A DNA stretch of 64,000 bases from JBHJHP01 sp042219855 (GTDB lineage: Bacteria; Bacteroidota; Bacteroidia; Bacteroidales; UBA5342), in NCBI RefSeq assembly GCF_042219855.1, contig NZ_JBHJHP010000006.1, positions 124,001-188,000 on the forward strand, in the 5' to 3' direction. Positions within the stretch are counted from its first letter, which is position 1. Each line of letters opens with the position of its first letter. The notes beneath the pieces are model-generated. The model was given only the letters and a program-made list of their open reading frames with translations, was not told the DNA's origin and ran no database searches. Positions 44,901 to 53,773 of the stretch are shown one piece after another. Position numbers and translations under genes: made by a program.

Positions 44901-46436
44901 ACACATACAGATTATGGTGATCTTTGGTACACTTATACGGCTCCGGAAGATGGTGAATTAGTTGTATCCACTGAGCAGGATTCTCAAGTCAAAACGAGCA
45001 TTGAACTGTATTCTGATTGTCCCGGTGCGTATAACAATAACATACTCAAAAGTGCAAATAATTATTATGTAGGAAATCAGATTGTTTTGGAACAGCGTTG
45101 TTTGAAAGGAAATTCTTATAAAATTTGTTTTCGTGGCGATGGAGTGAGGCAATCTTACAATTGGAATTTGTTGTTCAGAAATCAGGGGGAGTATTCTGAT
45201 ATCCCCATAAAGGCGTCAATCGGAGCAAATATCAGGACTGTTTCAAATGGTAAAACGCAATACTTTTTATTTGAGAATGATTCTGTGAATAAGGTTTACG
45301 ATATAATTGTGCCAAAGAAAACTGATAAAAAGAGAACCATTAATGTAAGTTATGCCGATTCGAAATCTGATAATGGAATTGAGATTTATGATGATTCCAC
45401 AAAGGCAAATATAATTGCTTTACTTAGGGTCGGACAAGGTTATTTAATTGAACTCAGTGGTGATCCTTTGGACACATTTGAATATATTATAAAGGAAAGA
45501 GATATAAATGATTTGAATGCCAATGAATCTGTTTCTGAACACGGTATATACAATATTGAATGGTATAAATTAGGGCGTACAGCTAATAATTATTACGGGT
45601 TTAAATCAGTAGATGCTGAATCTACAGTTTCTGGCGTAGAGATATACACATCGAATGGATATAGTATTTATAATAAGGATATTATTTCTTCTAATATATA
45701 TGCGCCGGTTTATGAATTAGATACATTGAGCGAATATTTCGTGAAATGGAAACATGATCAAAGTATAGCAGATAGTTGGAGTATTATTCCTGTAGTACCC
45801 GAAACCTGTGTTGATTGTATTGATGCAAGGCTCGCAAAGATAGGAGCCAACACGTTATTGTTGGATGCACAGAATTTCTATCATAAATTGAGGGTAAACA
45901 AAACAGGAAAATACATTTTATCTGGAACGATACCAGATAGTATTGATGCAACATTAAATATCTATCTCTACTATGGTGATTGTGAGGATTTTAAGAGGAT
46001 AGATAACCTGTCCTATAACAAATATAACGAACACATTGGCGATCAGTATGAAATTGATCTTAATCCATTGCTGGATATTTATACCTATTACCTTATATTT
46101 AGTTTTACCGACTTTCACGGGGTAGACATTTATAGTTTTGAATGGAATCTTGAATTTGATTCAACCTACACTGAGAAAAACTATTCAGATGATATTTTAG
46201 TATTTGAAAATCCTAATAATGGGAAGTTCAGCATATCCTTTACGTCTCTCAAAGAAGATGCATTATTGTCAATTTATTCTCTGACAGGGAATATAGTTTA
46301 CCGGAGAATTATTAGTGAAGGGGAAGACAATCATTCCATAGATATATCAGATGAACCCAATGGAATTTATGTATTAAGTATTAAGTCAGAAGATTCAAAT
46401 TTTCAGAAAAAGATTATAAGCATGGTTAAAGACTGA
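41916..46436 (+). CDS. Giant secreted protein with about 13 repeated domains and a T9SS C-terminal sorting domain
   Basis: About 1,506 residues from the ATG at 41916, which starts a signal peptide (MKKIVLIFLLLTSIILNVLP). The body holds roughly 13 units of about 109 residues, each with a Trp-rich strand (SWKIEE, WTLKEL, WNLTET), a GD/GE turn, an AIExG-like stretch, and W[YF]xYT; the pattern recalls pre-peptidase C-terminal (PPC) beta-sandwich domains. The last 80 residues (FENPNNGKFSISF...IYSLTGNIVYRR...NGIYVLSI) are a type A T9SS sorting domain. Sorting domains of this type direct export across the outer membrane and are usually removed. No catalytic domain is seen; adhesion or carbohydrate binding is plausible. 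AT-rich. Confidence 0.82.
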   Translation: MKKIVLIFLLLTSIILNVLPNKRNTPIKAVLGLNYSEHINSDDCWFEYTPKHPTYLVISSCDETDEDTYCEIYYINSDHPIEENDDACDAQSSIRFIAEKDSTYLIRWRGIYAKGDYNWKLEEENIGVGEHVTTAIEIGKNHIDIEIPPGSTRWYKYTSNDFEMLELIFSRDIAGMYFGVPDQYFKLYSNAKSSCIVSTVKGEVYYFKLENYNISLSKHEYLEIRKKEPGSGNIFYLAEELTLNDTTAIDYDAFRDHWYHYRSDSSGYLIIDPISNNTRSSLTVLKKQTNEIVDVIVEEVTSYKNQFKFRYEPGVEYVFRLRLSNESYFFAREHNFYEGETRFVPITIKEGVHTIKMQAGSGLWYRYMPDSSMTIQITTEYFHENTIIQVYEEESNSSLVSTAYNPQSRESKVEFEVENNKSYLIYIGKSILSSDTNFLWDLRENPNDCLSPIEIQNQVSVSGNTEFWFQYVTKSRCKLEVVSSDSGSVRNISVSLYKNCDSLLDTWNDLYFLPNDTILIQSRGNNIINDYRIYVVETPVEKGVKYFPILITQGNYSTNTLTDTWYEFIPENNAKVVVDMQDFPDSVPLIEVYKYLDNTRFDGTYNLTSHRAAIKCNAGIPVYIRFYNNDSEDSVTWEIKEQATEPGDEVRKALEARSGINTSAKLNSMPSYYFFVPSVTGEVLISSYELTDQDTYLVVVDSVNQKYSSRWNDDYLSKQSYIRMNCYKNDTLYLIWREYNITDAYSWKIEEYAFEKGDHKENPLDAYEGINHCDFSGFRSKWFKYTAKINGKLNINNCDFEPLNYDMAEIAIYSDSTIIYNKSENCGEKQFSNTIDCQKGSTYYINFVKWSSDPTQKMVWTLKELPYAEGETCINPIAIEEGFNLSDHNIRKWFSYTAKENSEITISCCEFKNGSHSDLQVYKECNNQAIWTSKESCDYNYPSYTFQAYKDMTYILFWDVSYYDDNISWNLTETPFGPHGRCEDCKQAIEGNNVATHTDYGDLWYTYTAPEDGELVVSTEQDSQVKTSIELYSDCPGAYNNNILKSANNYYVGNQIVLEQRCLKGNSYKICFRGDGVRQSYNWNLLFRNQGEYSDIPIKASIGANIRTVSNGKTQYFLFENDSVNKVYDIIVPKKTDKKRTINVSYADSKSDNGIEIYDDSTKANIIALLRVGQGYLIELSGDPLDTFEYIIKERDINDLNANESVSEHGIYNIEWYKLGRTANNYYGFKSVDAESTVSGVEIYTSNGYSIYNKDIISSNIYAPVYELDTLSEYFVKWKHDQSIADSWSIIPVVPETCVDCIDARLAKIGANTLLLDAQNFYHKLRVNKTGKYILSGTIPDSIDATLNIYLYYGDCEDFKRIDNLSYNKYNEHIGDQYEIDLNPLLDIYTYYLIFSFTDFHGVDIYSFEWNLEFDSTYTEKNYSDDILVFENPNNGKFSISFTSLKEDALLSIYSLTGNIVYRRIISEGEDNHSIDISDEPNGIYVLSIKSEDSNFQKKIISMVKD

Positions 46437-46611
46437 CGCATTATTCATTTTTCATTATAAATTCTTCACTGATTTTGTTTACTTTTAAGTAGTTGAAAAT
46501 GAAAAGCTCCCGTTCATTTTTGAATGATAATTTTAAAATGAAACTTCATACTATTTAGTTTTAAGAGTAAAATTCTGCAGGAACAATAACTAGAATTAAT
46601 ACAATCACAGA

Positions 46612-47628
46612 ATGAAAAGCATAGTTTACAGTTTGATCTTTTGTTGTGCATTTCTCCTTTTTGGAATGTCGTATGCCCAGCGTTACCAGGCCATGGTATC
46701 GCCCGGAGAAAGCATACAGGTTGCCATAGAATCTGCTCCGGATGCACCAATGAACCCGTACGTGATATTGATAAAAAACGGGATTTACCACGAGAAAGTG
46801 ATTATTGATAAACCAAACATTGTGCTGCTTGGCGAGGACCGCGACAGTACCCGGATTGTTTACGCTGAACTGGCCAGCAAGCGTACAATTAAGGAATACA
46901 AAGGAAAACCAGTTGGTAATGGCGTGATTGTGTTGCAGGAGGGTGCCGATGACTGCATCATCAGTGGTTTAACGGTTTACAACAATTATGGCAGTACGGT
47001 AGAGGAAACCACTGCACATCAGATGGCCATCTTCGGACGTGCCACCCGTACCATCGTTATCAACTGCAATGTATGGGCTGATGGTAATGACGCCCTGTCG
47101 TTGTGGGCACCAGAAGGCAATGGAATGTATTACCACGCCGACCTTGACCTGCGTTGTCCGGGGGTGGATTTTCTATGTCCCCGTGGTTGGTGTTATGCGA
47201 CGCGGTGTACGTTTTACGGCGACGGGCGTGCGCTGATCTGGCACGATGGGCGGGGCGATTATGATAAAAAACTGGTGATAACTGATTCGCATTTCGACTC
47301 TAAAAGTCCGGTTACACTTGGACGTTACCATCACGATGCACAGTTTTTCCTGCTCAACTGCACCATGACCGATAAGATTATCGACCATCCGATTGGTTAT
47401 GCATATACCGACAAAGTGCTCGATCCATGTCCGTGGGGTCAGCGGGTTTATATGTACAACGTCACACGGGAAGGCGGAAACTTTGAATGGATGAAAAACA
47501 ACCTTGACGAGGCAAAAGGCTCACCCCGACCAGAAGATATAACTGCACAATGGACATTCAACGGGAAATGGAACCCGGAAGCCAAAGTAAAGTCTCTATG
47601 GGATGTGCTTGCCTATTCTAAAAAGTAA
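46612..47628 (+). CDS. Pectinesterase-like (CE8 fold) secreted protein
   Basis: A 338-residue right-handed beta-helix protein with a signal peptide (MKSIVYSLIFCCAFLLFGMS). Family elements include IKNGIYHEKVIIDKPNIVLLG, HQMAIFG (the QAVA-like Gln), GVDFLCPRG in place of GTVDFIFG (Asp retained) and LGRYHHDA in place of LGRPW (Arg retained, Trp lost). The retained Gln, Asp and Arg suggest an active esterase, but the altered strands may mean a different substrate. A cytoplasmic zinc-ribbon gene follows on the same strand. Confidence 0.82.
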   Translation: MKSIVYSLIFCCAFLLFGMSYAQRYQAMVSPGESIQVAIESAPDAPMNPYVILIKNGIYHEKVIIDKPNIVLLGEDRDSTRIVYAELASKRTIKEYKGKPVGNGVIVLQEGADDCIISGLTVYNNYGSTVEETTAHQMAIFGRATRTIVINCNVWADGNDALSLWAPEGNGMYYHADLDLRCPGVDFLCPRGWCYATRCTFYGDGRALIWHDGRGDYDKKLVITDSHFDSKSPVTLGRYHHDAQFFLLNCTMTDKIIDHPIGYAYTDKVLDPCPWGQRVYMYNVTREGGNFEWMKNNLDEAKGSPRPEDITAQWTFNGKWNPEAKVKSLWDVLAYSKK

Positions 47629-47669
47629 ATTTGTTTAAAGGATCACTGTACTTATTAGAATACTCCAAA

Positions 47670-47930
47670 ATGGGAAAGCCAAACAAAATGTGTCAAAGTT
47701 GCGGAATGCCTTTGAGCAAAGACCCTGAAAAAGGTGGCACCAATGCTGATGGCACAAAGAATCTGAAATACTGTAGTTATTGTTATCAAAACGGTGAGTT
47801 TACATTTAAAGGGAGTGTGAAAGAGTTTCAGGAATTCTGTCGTCAGAAAATGGTGGAACAAGGTCACGGTAAATTTACAGCCTGGCTCTTTACGCGAGGC
47901 ATAAAGCGTATGGAACGATGGAAAAATTAA
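47670..47930 (+). CDS. Small zinc-ribbon protein
   Basis: An 86-residue protein from the ATG at 47670 (MGKPNKMCQSCGMPLSKDPE). CQSC and CSYC form a four-Cys zinc ribbon, followed by FTFKGSVKEFQEFCRQKM. It belongs to a widespread zinc-ribbon family of unknown role. An upstream TTG at 47631 in the same frame gives an unlikely extension that would begin 2 bp after the pectinesterase stop. The position between a secreted enzyme and rpiA gives no functional clue. Confidence 0.8.
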   Translation: MGKPNKMCQSCGMPLSKDPEKGGTNADGTKNLKYCSYCYQNGEFTFKGSVKEFQEFCRQKMVEQGHGKFTAWLFTRGIKRMERWKN

Positions 47931-48042
47931 ACGTTGGGAAATGAACGTTAAAAAGTAGTGGGAGATTTTTCACTATTCCGTCAATAAATGTCACAATATT
48001 TGAGATCATTAAAGCTTAGGTTAAACATTGCCTGAAAAATGT

Positions 48043-48050
48043 TATTTTTG
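48043..48050 (+). promoter_or_regulatory. -7 promoter box of rpiA
   Basis: TATTTTTG matches TAnnTTTG, 30 bp before the ATG at 48081. AGGAG at about 48070 precedes the start, an unusually clear Shine-Dalgarno for this genome. Confidence 0.5.
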
Positions 48051-48080
48051 CGTAACATTTTATTATTCAGGAGAACAGAC

Positions 48081-48776
48081 ATGCTTCAAAAGAAAATAGC
48101 CGGGGAAAAGGCAGCAGAATACATCAAAGACGGTATGATCCTTGGAATGGGGACCGGTTCTACTGCCTATTATATGATACAACGGGTTGGCGAACTGGTT
48201 GCGCAGGGTCTAAAGATAAAGGCAGTTGCCACATCTAAAAGTACAGAAAATCTGGCTACAGAATTAAATATTCCACTTTTAACTGTTGAAGAAGTAGAAC
48301 GTATTGACCTGGTTATTGATGGCGTAGATGAAATAGATCCTCAGTTTAATGCCATAAAAGGTGGAGGTGGAGCACTGTTCCGTGAGAAAATAGTGGCCAA
48401 TCTGGCCAAAGAGATCATCTGGATCATGGACGAAAGCAAGCTGGTAGATGCTATAGGTAATTTTCCTTTACCGGTGGAGATTTTACCGTATGGTTATACC
48501 CAACATTTACGGCGGCTGGAGGAATTCGGGTTTAATCCGGTGCTGAGACTTACCAAAGAAGGTGATACCTATGTTACTGACAACGGCAACTACATCGCAG
48601 ACCTTCATCTTGGTAAGCCGATGAATATTGAAGATGTCCATCATAAATTGAGAGACCTGACCGGCGTTCTTGAGACCGGCCTTTTCCTGAATATGTGCAA
48701 TCGCATTGTTGTAGGAACAGATAATGGTGCTAAGGTGATTGAAAACAATACATCGGAATTACGAATGACGAATTAA
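48081..48776 (+). CDS. rpiA: Ribose-5-phosphate isomerase A
   Basis: Interconverts ribose 5-phosphate and ribulose 5-phosphate in the pentose phosphate pathway. The protein is 231 residues from the ATG at 48081. Motifs: ILGMGTGSTAYYMI, DLVIDGVDEID and IKGGGGALFREKIVA, covering the phosphate and sugar sites. The promoter box rules out an in-frame ATG at 48039. The last residues (SELRMTN) are encoded within an ATTACGAAT-type repeat at 48756-48787, so the C-terminus may have been altered by repeat insertion. It is functionally linked to zwf-pgl but not adjacent to them. Confidence 0.95.
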   Translation: MLQKKIAGEKAAEYIKDGMILGMGTGSTAYYMIQRVGELVAQGLKIKAVATSKSTENLATELNIPLLTVEEVERIDLVIDGVDEIDPQFNAIKGGGGALFREKIVANLAKEIIWIMDESKLVDAIGNFPLPVEILPYGYTQHLRRLEEFGFNPVLRLTKEGDTYVTDNGNYIADLHLGKPMNIEDVHHKLRDLTGVLETGLFLNMCNRIVVGTDNGAKVIENNTSELRMTN

Positions 48777-48787
48777 GGATTACGAAT
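48756..48787. repeat. ATTACGAAT-type repeat overlapping the rpiA stop codon
   Basis: GAATTACGAATGACGAATTA followed by AGGATTACGAAT: three near-copies of (ATT)ACGAAT. It encodes the last residues and stop of rpiA. Confidence 0.5.
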
Positions 48788-49125
48788 ATTTCGTGCATTA
48801 ATCTGTGTGATTTGTGGAAGGGAAAAGCTCACGCTGATTTTCGCAGATAAATGACGCTGAGATTCGCAGAAGTTTTTTATTACCCTTCACAAACTTCCGC
48901 CTCTTTAGGACTGTGTTATAAACCATGAAATTTTATGACCTAAATTGCGATATAGCCGGTCGTGTTTCGATCTGTTCAATGTTGGAAGGATCTCTGTATA
49001 AATTGACCCGATTAGTTTCGGCATTAATCTGCGGAAACATCTGCGTTAATCTGCGAGAAATAATTTAAAGAACAATGTTATAGTGAACAATGAAGAATTA
49101 TCAATTATTCACTTTTCATTTTTAA
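48777..49125. repeat. Intergenic block of short dispersed repeats
   Basis: No gene. Two 17-nt units, ACGCTGATTTTCGCAGA (48831-48847) and ACGCTGAGATTCGCAGA (48854-48870), then three (TTA)ATCTGCG motifs in 49023-49056, the last TTAATCTGCG. An AT-rich run GTGAACAATGAAGAATTATC and onward fills 49080-49125. These resemble dispersed noncoding repeats common in Bacteroidota. Confidence 0.6.
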
Positions 49126-52100
49126 TTATTCATTCATTTTAATCACTTTTTGCTGGAATATTCCTGCTTTAACCAGGTAAATTCCCTGCGGTAAGCTGCT
49201 CAAATCAATCTGATTTGATGATGAACTCAGAACTGCTGTTTTAACCAGTTTGCCGGTTACCGCATACACTTCCACAACCTGTACATTACTCAATCCCGAT
49301 AATGTAATTAATCCGCTTGTCGGGTTCGGATAAACTGCTTGCTCACTACTCATGCTCTTGTTCTCCAATCCGACCCATGTGCTGTTATTGTACGAATGCC
49401 AGTTTTTTCCGAAATGGTTATCAAGGTTAGACGATGCAAGAACGATGCCCTGTTCCGATGTTACGACTGGCCATGGTGCACCGTTTTTATATTTTACCTG
49501 ATCTGCAATTATGCCGGTGGCAGAAACAAGCCTGATCGTCTCACCCTCGTTGGCAAGGCGTCCGCTTTCCCACTGATAAAGCTTTTTAGGATAACCGGCC
49601 CAGAAGTCCAGACTTTTGTCATTTGTCACAATCAGTTCACTGTGACTTCCAATTATTGAGTTTTCAGGGAAATGGAAGGTTACCCCTTTACTGATCCTGT
49701 AACCGGAAACGTCAATAGGGTCCGGTCCCGGATTACTTATGGCCAGGTATTCTACTTCATTTGCACCCGCATCAGAGTTATACAAAATCCTGCTGATGTA
49801 GGGCTGATTTTCTGACGGAGTAAAGGTCACATCTGCACCTATATTTCCAGTCATCCCTTTATTAAAACAGGGCGAATACTGCGAAAGGGACAGATCGAAG
49901 ATATTGGGATCACCAAGAATAGGATCCATAAAATAATTGTGATTGTCCTCCGGTAAGGTGTCATTATCTGAACTGGAGTACATCACCTTCAGTGTGGAGT
50001 ATGCATCAACCAGGATTGTTTCATTGTAGGTATTGGATAAAACAGAATTTGTTACAATTCCGTTTCCACCGGCATCCCCAACATTTTTCTCGTAACTGGC
50101 AACCGCAGTATTAACACCGTAATAGGTGCAGTGATCTATGGTAACATTGCTGGAATCCTTCAATCCTGCTCCAAGGGTGCAATTTGCAAATACAGACTGG
50201 CTGATTTTTACGGAGGACTGCTGGCCCACAGAAACGCCTTTGTCCGTTATGTTGTATACAAAAACAGAATCAATGGTGATATTCCTGCACTGTTCGCCAA
50301 TATCTATGGCATCGCTGTTTGATCCAAAGAAGTTATGAATCACACAATTCCTGATTACACCGTCAGTTACATCGTCGTAGTCAATAGCATCGGTATCTGG
50401 CATATCATTGCCCATGAACGAACTGTTGGAGATATGACCCTTTCCATATTTCACATTTATCAGGTCTCCTGTAATTTCTGAGTGGAGAGAGCTGTTCGTT
50501 AATGTTATGTCAGAATAGCGGGCAACTATCGGATTGGCATAATTGTTTTCAAGCGTCATGTGGTCCATGATAAGTATGGAACTGAATGCCGATATTGCAG
50601 CCACCTCCCGGACAGAATGGTTCCCGATTGAAGCATTTTCAACGACCACATAACTCAGGCGTGAAGTATCTGCTCCAACAAATCGTAAAATGCTCCATTT
50701 GTGATCGGGGCTGTCAGGATTACTGGTGAAGTAGATCGGTGCCGTTTCGGTGCCTTCTGCATTTAATCTGCCGTTTATTGTAATGGATACGCCATCGTCT
50801 ATCCAAAGCTCAACTCCAGGTTCAATAGATAATATAGCTCCTTCAGCCACTGTTACATCGTCCGGTACAAGATAGGGAGAGCAATCTGTTGAAAGAGTCA
50901 GATCGCCTGTAATTTCAGCAGGCAATATGCACTGACTGTTCTGTTCAAAAACTGCAGTCAGATTAAGATTTCCGGTCTGGGTAGTATTGATTTCACCGGA
51001 TGTAGAGTAGAAATTCGTATAATCCACCTGATAAGCATCAAGGCTCAGGTCAAAACTGATATCACTACTGTTTGGGGCGCTCTGATGTACCTCAACTGCA
51101 ATGGTGTTTGAACCGTCAACCAGGACGGCATTCTCCACCATATAAACGCTGTAATCATCCTCCGATGCACCACCCACAGCAACAAGTGCCTCTGTGTTGT
51201 AGCCGATAGCTCCTGAAGGCATATTTTCCCTTGCCACTTCTGTTCCGTTAATGTATACAACGGCGCCATCATCACATTTCAGGCTGATCCGGAGTTGCTG
51301 AACCGAGTTTTTATCTGTAATTTCAAATGTTTTCCTGAAATAGGTTGTAATGTTTTTATTACCGGATCCTCCGGTGTAAGCAACTTCAGTATTTTCATCG
51401 CCGTCTCCATAGCCCAGTTCGGCCTGACCGGAAGCCCATGTCTGGTCATCAAAACCTTTTTCTTTCCATGTTGATCCTAAATCGTTGCCGGAATCGTTAT
51501 ATTTCCATGTCTGTTCAGCACCGAATACCGGTATCATTTCCGGCTTTATCCAGCCTTTAAAGGTATACCCGCTTTTGGCCTCTGCCTTCAGGGTTAAGGG
51601 TTCATCCAAAGGATAGGCTCCTACGTTTGGCGAAGCATCTATACGTAAACCATTGAAGGTAATGGTGCCTGCATGCTCAGGAATGGCTGAAACCGTGAGG
51701 GGACTACTTGGCTGAAATCCATAGTTCGTAAGGTCAGCCAGTATCACATCCGGTCTGGCGGCTGCAAAAGCCTTCAGTGCGTCCACCTCATTTTCCCAGT
51801 AAGAAAATGAAGGAATGGGATCACCATAATCGGATGTTGTACCCTGCCAGCGGATAATATGGTCAGGTACTTCATCACTGATCCGTGATTTAAATTCATC
51901 TATAATCCTGTTAACCCTGGCCTGGTTGAAGGAGGTAAAGAATTGGTCTGCCAGTCGCCGGCCAAAATATTTTACATAGCCCTGATTTTTCATCAGACTC
52001 GTGAATGGTGTAGCACCTTCATTTTCGAAATAGCTGATCATGCTGGATGACGGATTAAAGAAGCCTCGGTCCATATCAACCAGGATCCATTTCCATATGC

Positions 52101-53592
52101 CACCATCCCTTGGTTTCCATGCCATCACATTATGGTCAAGGGAACTGTTGCGGACATAGATTTCGGTGATCACAAAATCAGTGAAATTATCCAGATCCAT
52201 CCTGGCAACAACCGCATCATAGTTTTCCTGAACCGTGAGATCCCTGTTATATAAGGCCATGAAATCCTGATACTGATCTAGCGTGCCGGCTTCCGCATAA
52301 TCTTCATTTTCAACCATATCCACGCCGGCTGGCCCGATGTCGTGGTTTTCCACAATAAAATCTTCATCCACTTTCGAGCGGATATTGTGAATCCCCATAT
52401 ACTGTCCGCTTACATAGACCACACAGGGTTTATAGCCCTGAACATCCACGCTGGAGTTCAGTTTCATAAGGTGTTGAGAAAGTGCATCTCTGAACAAAGT
52501 GTATGACCAGTCGCTACCCGATGCCCTGAGTGCAAATGAATCAAATATACGACGGGCGCGATCAGAAAACATGGGATAGTCCAGCTTCCCTTTACCATAT
52601 TCCTTTCGGAAGTATATACCCAGCATTTTTTGAGGCAGCTGCCAGGAATACAGGCCGTTGACTTTTGTTCCCGCCTGAAGATTGAAGGCCGCACGGTCAG
52701 AACCATCGTTTTCAAACAATTCCACATTCACCGGAACTTCCCATTCCGGTTTAAAATCCTGAACATAGATTCCGGTATCACTATCCCAGAAATTTCCCGG
52801 ATCTGTTGCAAGAGATACGACAGGAAGACTCCCTATCTCCATTGCAGGATCTATAAAATAGGTGTGCGTAATGACTTCACCCGGAATCATATCTGGTTTG
52901 AAGATCCGGGCTCTTAATACCTTTGTCTCATTTATTTCAATGGTTCCTTCAACAACCGGAGAGCTTGCCGTAGGTAAAGATCCGTCCAGTGTATAATGAA
53001 CCTCTCCTCCAAATGTATTGCTGACCGTAACCGAAACAGGGCCGTTAAAAATACCACCCAGCGGTTCAAATCCCGGTTTATTCTTAACAACGCCATCGTA
53101 GCTTACCGTACTGTTGCCTGAACCTGGCGTGGGAGAGATAAAATAGCTCCAGGTGTTACTTCCGTCAGTTGTTCGTCCCATGGAGATATTAACCTCCTGA
53201 ATGCCGAATATTAAAGTGTCCACAGCTATGGTGTCAGGTGTGTACAGTCCGATTTCCTCACCGGAGGCAGATAGTTTAAAGCTGGTATGCAAGCCCGAAT
53301 TAAACCCGTCTGTCCAGATGATCAGATAACCGTTTCCCTGGATTGATGTACCTGCCGGGATTTGCCACTTGCGTTTATCGGAAAGATTGTCGGTGAGATA
53401 ATATCCGCTTAAATCGACTGCTGCTGTTCCCTCGTTGAATAATTCCACCCAGTCTGAACTTTCGTCATAATCAGGATCAGTAACAATGCCTGTGTTTGAA
53501 GCCAGAAACTCATTGATAACAACCTGTCCTGAGACCATCTCAACCGCAAAAAAAAGCAGCGGTAAAATCAAACTATTTAATAAGAACTTCAT
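49126..53592 (-). CDS. CotH-kinase / lamin-tail multidomain T9SS-secreted protein
   Basis: About 1,488 residues with a signal peptide at the ATG 53592 (MKFLLNSLILPLLFFAVEMV). Domains in order: lamin-tail domain (INEFLASNTG...DWVELFN...DLSGYYLTD), a chitobiase-like beta domain (GEVHYTLDGSLPT), a CotH-type kinase-like domain (FALRASGSDWSYTLFRDALS, MGIHNIRSKVDEDFI, LVDMDRGFFN), a galactose-binding-like sandwich (DGAVVYINGTEVAREN), a right-handed beta-helix, a second lamin-tail-like piece (VSGYRISKGVTFHFPE) and a type A T9SS sorting domain (VYPNPTSGLITLSGL...GIYLVKAG). CotH proteins phosphorylate spore-coat proteins in Bacillus; the role of secreted versions is not known. Confidence 0.85.
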   Translation of the reverse strand: MKFLLNSLILPLLFFAVEMVSGQVVINEFLASNTGIVTDPDYDESSDWVELFNEGTAAVDLSGYYLTDNLSDKRKWQIPAGTSIQGNGYLIIWTDGFNSGLHTSFKLSASGEEIGLYTPDTIAVDTLIFGIQEVNISMGRTTDGSNTWSYFISPTPGSGNSTVSYDGVVKNKPGFEPLGGIFNGPVSVTVSNTFGGEVHYTLDGSLPTASSPVVEGTIEINETKVLRARIFKPDMIPGEVITHTYFIDPAMEIGSLPVVSLATDPGNFWDSDTGIYVQDFKPEWEVPVNVELFENDGSDRAAFNLQAGTKVNGLYSWQLPQKMLGIYFRKEYGKGKLDYPMFSDRARRIFDSFALRASGSDWSYTLFRDALSQHLMKLNSSVDVQGYKPCVVYVSGQYMGIHNIRSKVDEDFIVENHDIGPAGVDMVENEDYAEAGTLDQYQDFMALYNRDLTVQENYDAVVARMDLDNFTDFVITEIYVRNSSLDHNVMAWKPRDGGIWKWILVDMDRGFFNPSSSMISYFENEGATPFTSLMKNQGYVKYFGRRLADQFFTSFNQARVNRIIDEFKSRISDEVPDHIIRWQGTTSDYGDPIPSFSYWENEVDALKAFAAARPDVILADLTNYGFQPSSPLTVSAIPEHAGTITFNGLRIDASPNVGAYPLDEPLTLKAEAKSGYTFKGWIKPEMIPVFGAEQTWKYNDSGNDLGSTWKEKGFDDQTWASGQAELGYGDGDENTEVAYTGGSGNKNITTYFRKTFEITDKNSVQQLRISLKCDDGAVVYINGTEVARENMPSGAIGYNTEALVAVGGASEDDYSVYMVENAVLVDGSNTIAVEVHQSAPNSSDISFDLSLDAYQVDYTNFYSTSGEINTTQTGNLNLTAVFEQNSQCILPAEITGDLTLSTDCSPYLVPDDVTVAEGAILSIEPGVELWIDDGVSITINGRLNAEGTETAPIYFTSNPDSPDHKWSILRFVGADTSRLSYVVVENASIGNHSVREVAAISAFSSILIMDHMTLENNYANPIVARYSDITLTNSSLHSEITGDLINVKYGKGHISNSSFMGNDMPDTDAIDYDDVTDGVIRNCVIHNFFGSNSDAIDIGEQCRNITIDSVFVYNITDKGVSVGQQSSVKISQSVFANCTLGAGLKDSSNVTIDHCTYYGVNTAVASYEKNVGDAGGNGIVTNSVLSNTYNETILVDAYSTLKVMYSSSDNDTLPEDNHNYFMDPILGDPNIFDLSLSQYSPCFNKGMTGNIGADVTFTPSENQPYISRILYNSDAGANEVEYLAISNPGPDPIDVSGYRISKGVTFHFPENSIIGSHSELIVTNDKSLDFWAGYPKKLYQWESGRLANEGETIRLVSATGIIADQVKYKNGAPWPVVTSEQGIVLASSNLDNHFGKNWHSYNNSTWVGLENKSMSSEQAVYPNPTSGLITLSGLSNVQVVEVYAVTGKLVKTAVLSSSSNQIDLSSLPQGIYLVKAGIFQQKVIKMNE

Positions 53593-53773
53593 TGTCTTTC
53601 CGACCAAATTAATAATACCTTTTTGATAGGATAAATTGCAAACACCGGATCAAATGTATTAAAATTTATTAAAAACTGGCCTTTGGGCGTGTTATTTTGA
53701 TCGTTATTTTAAGACAATTTTAAGAATTAAAAAATAATAGGCATCCCGGAATATCAATCTCTGACGGCAGAAT

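Noticed and set aside
48831..48870. CRISPR-like direct repeats
   Set aside because: Only two 17-nt units with a 6-nt gap; no regular spacers and no cas genes.
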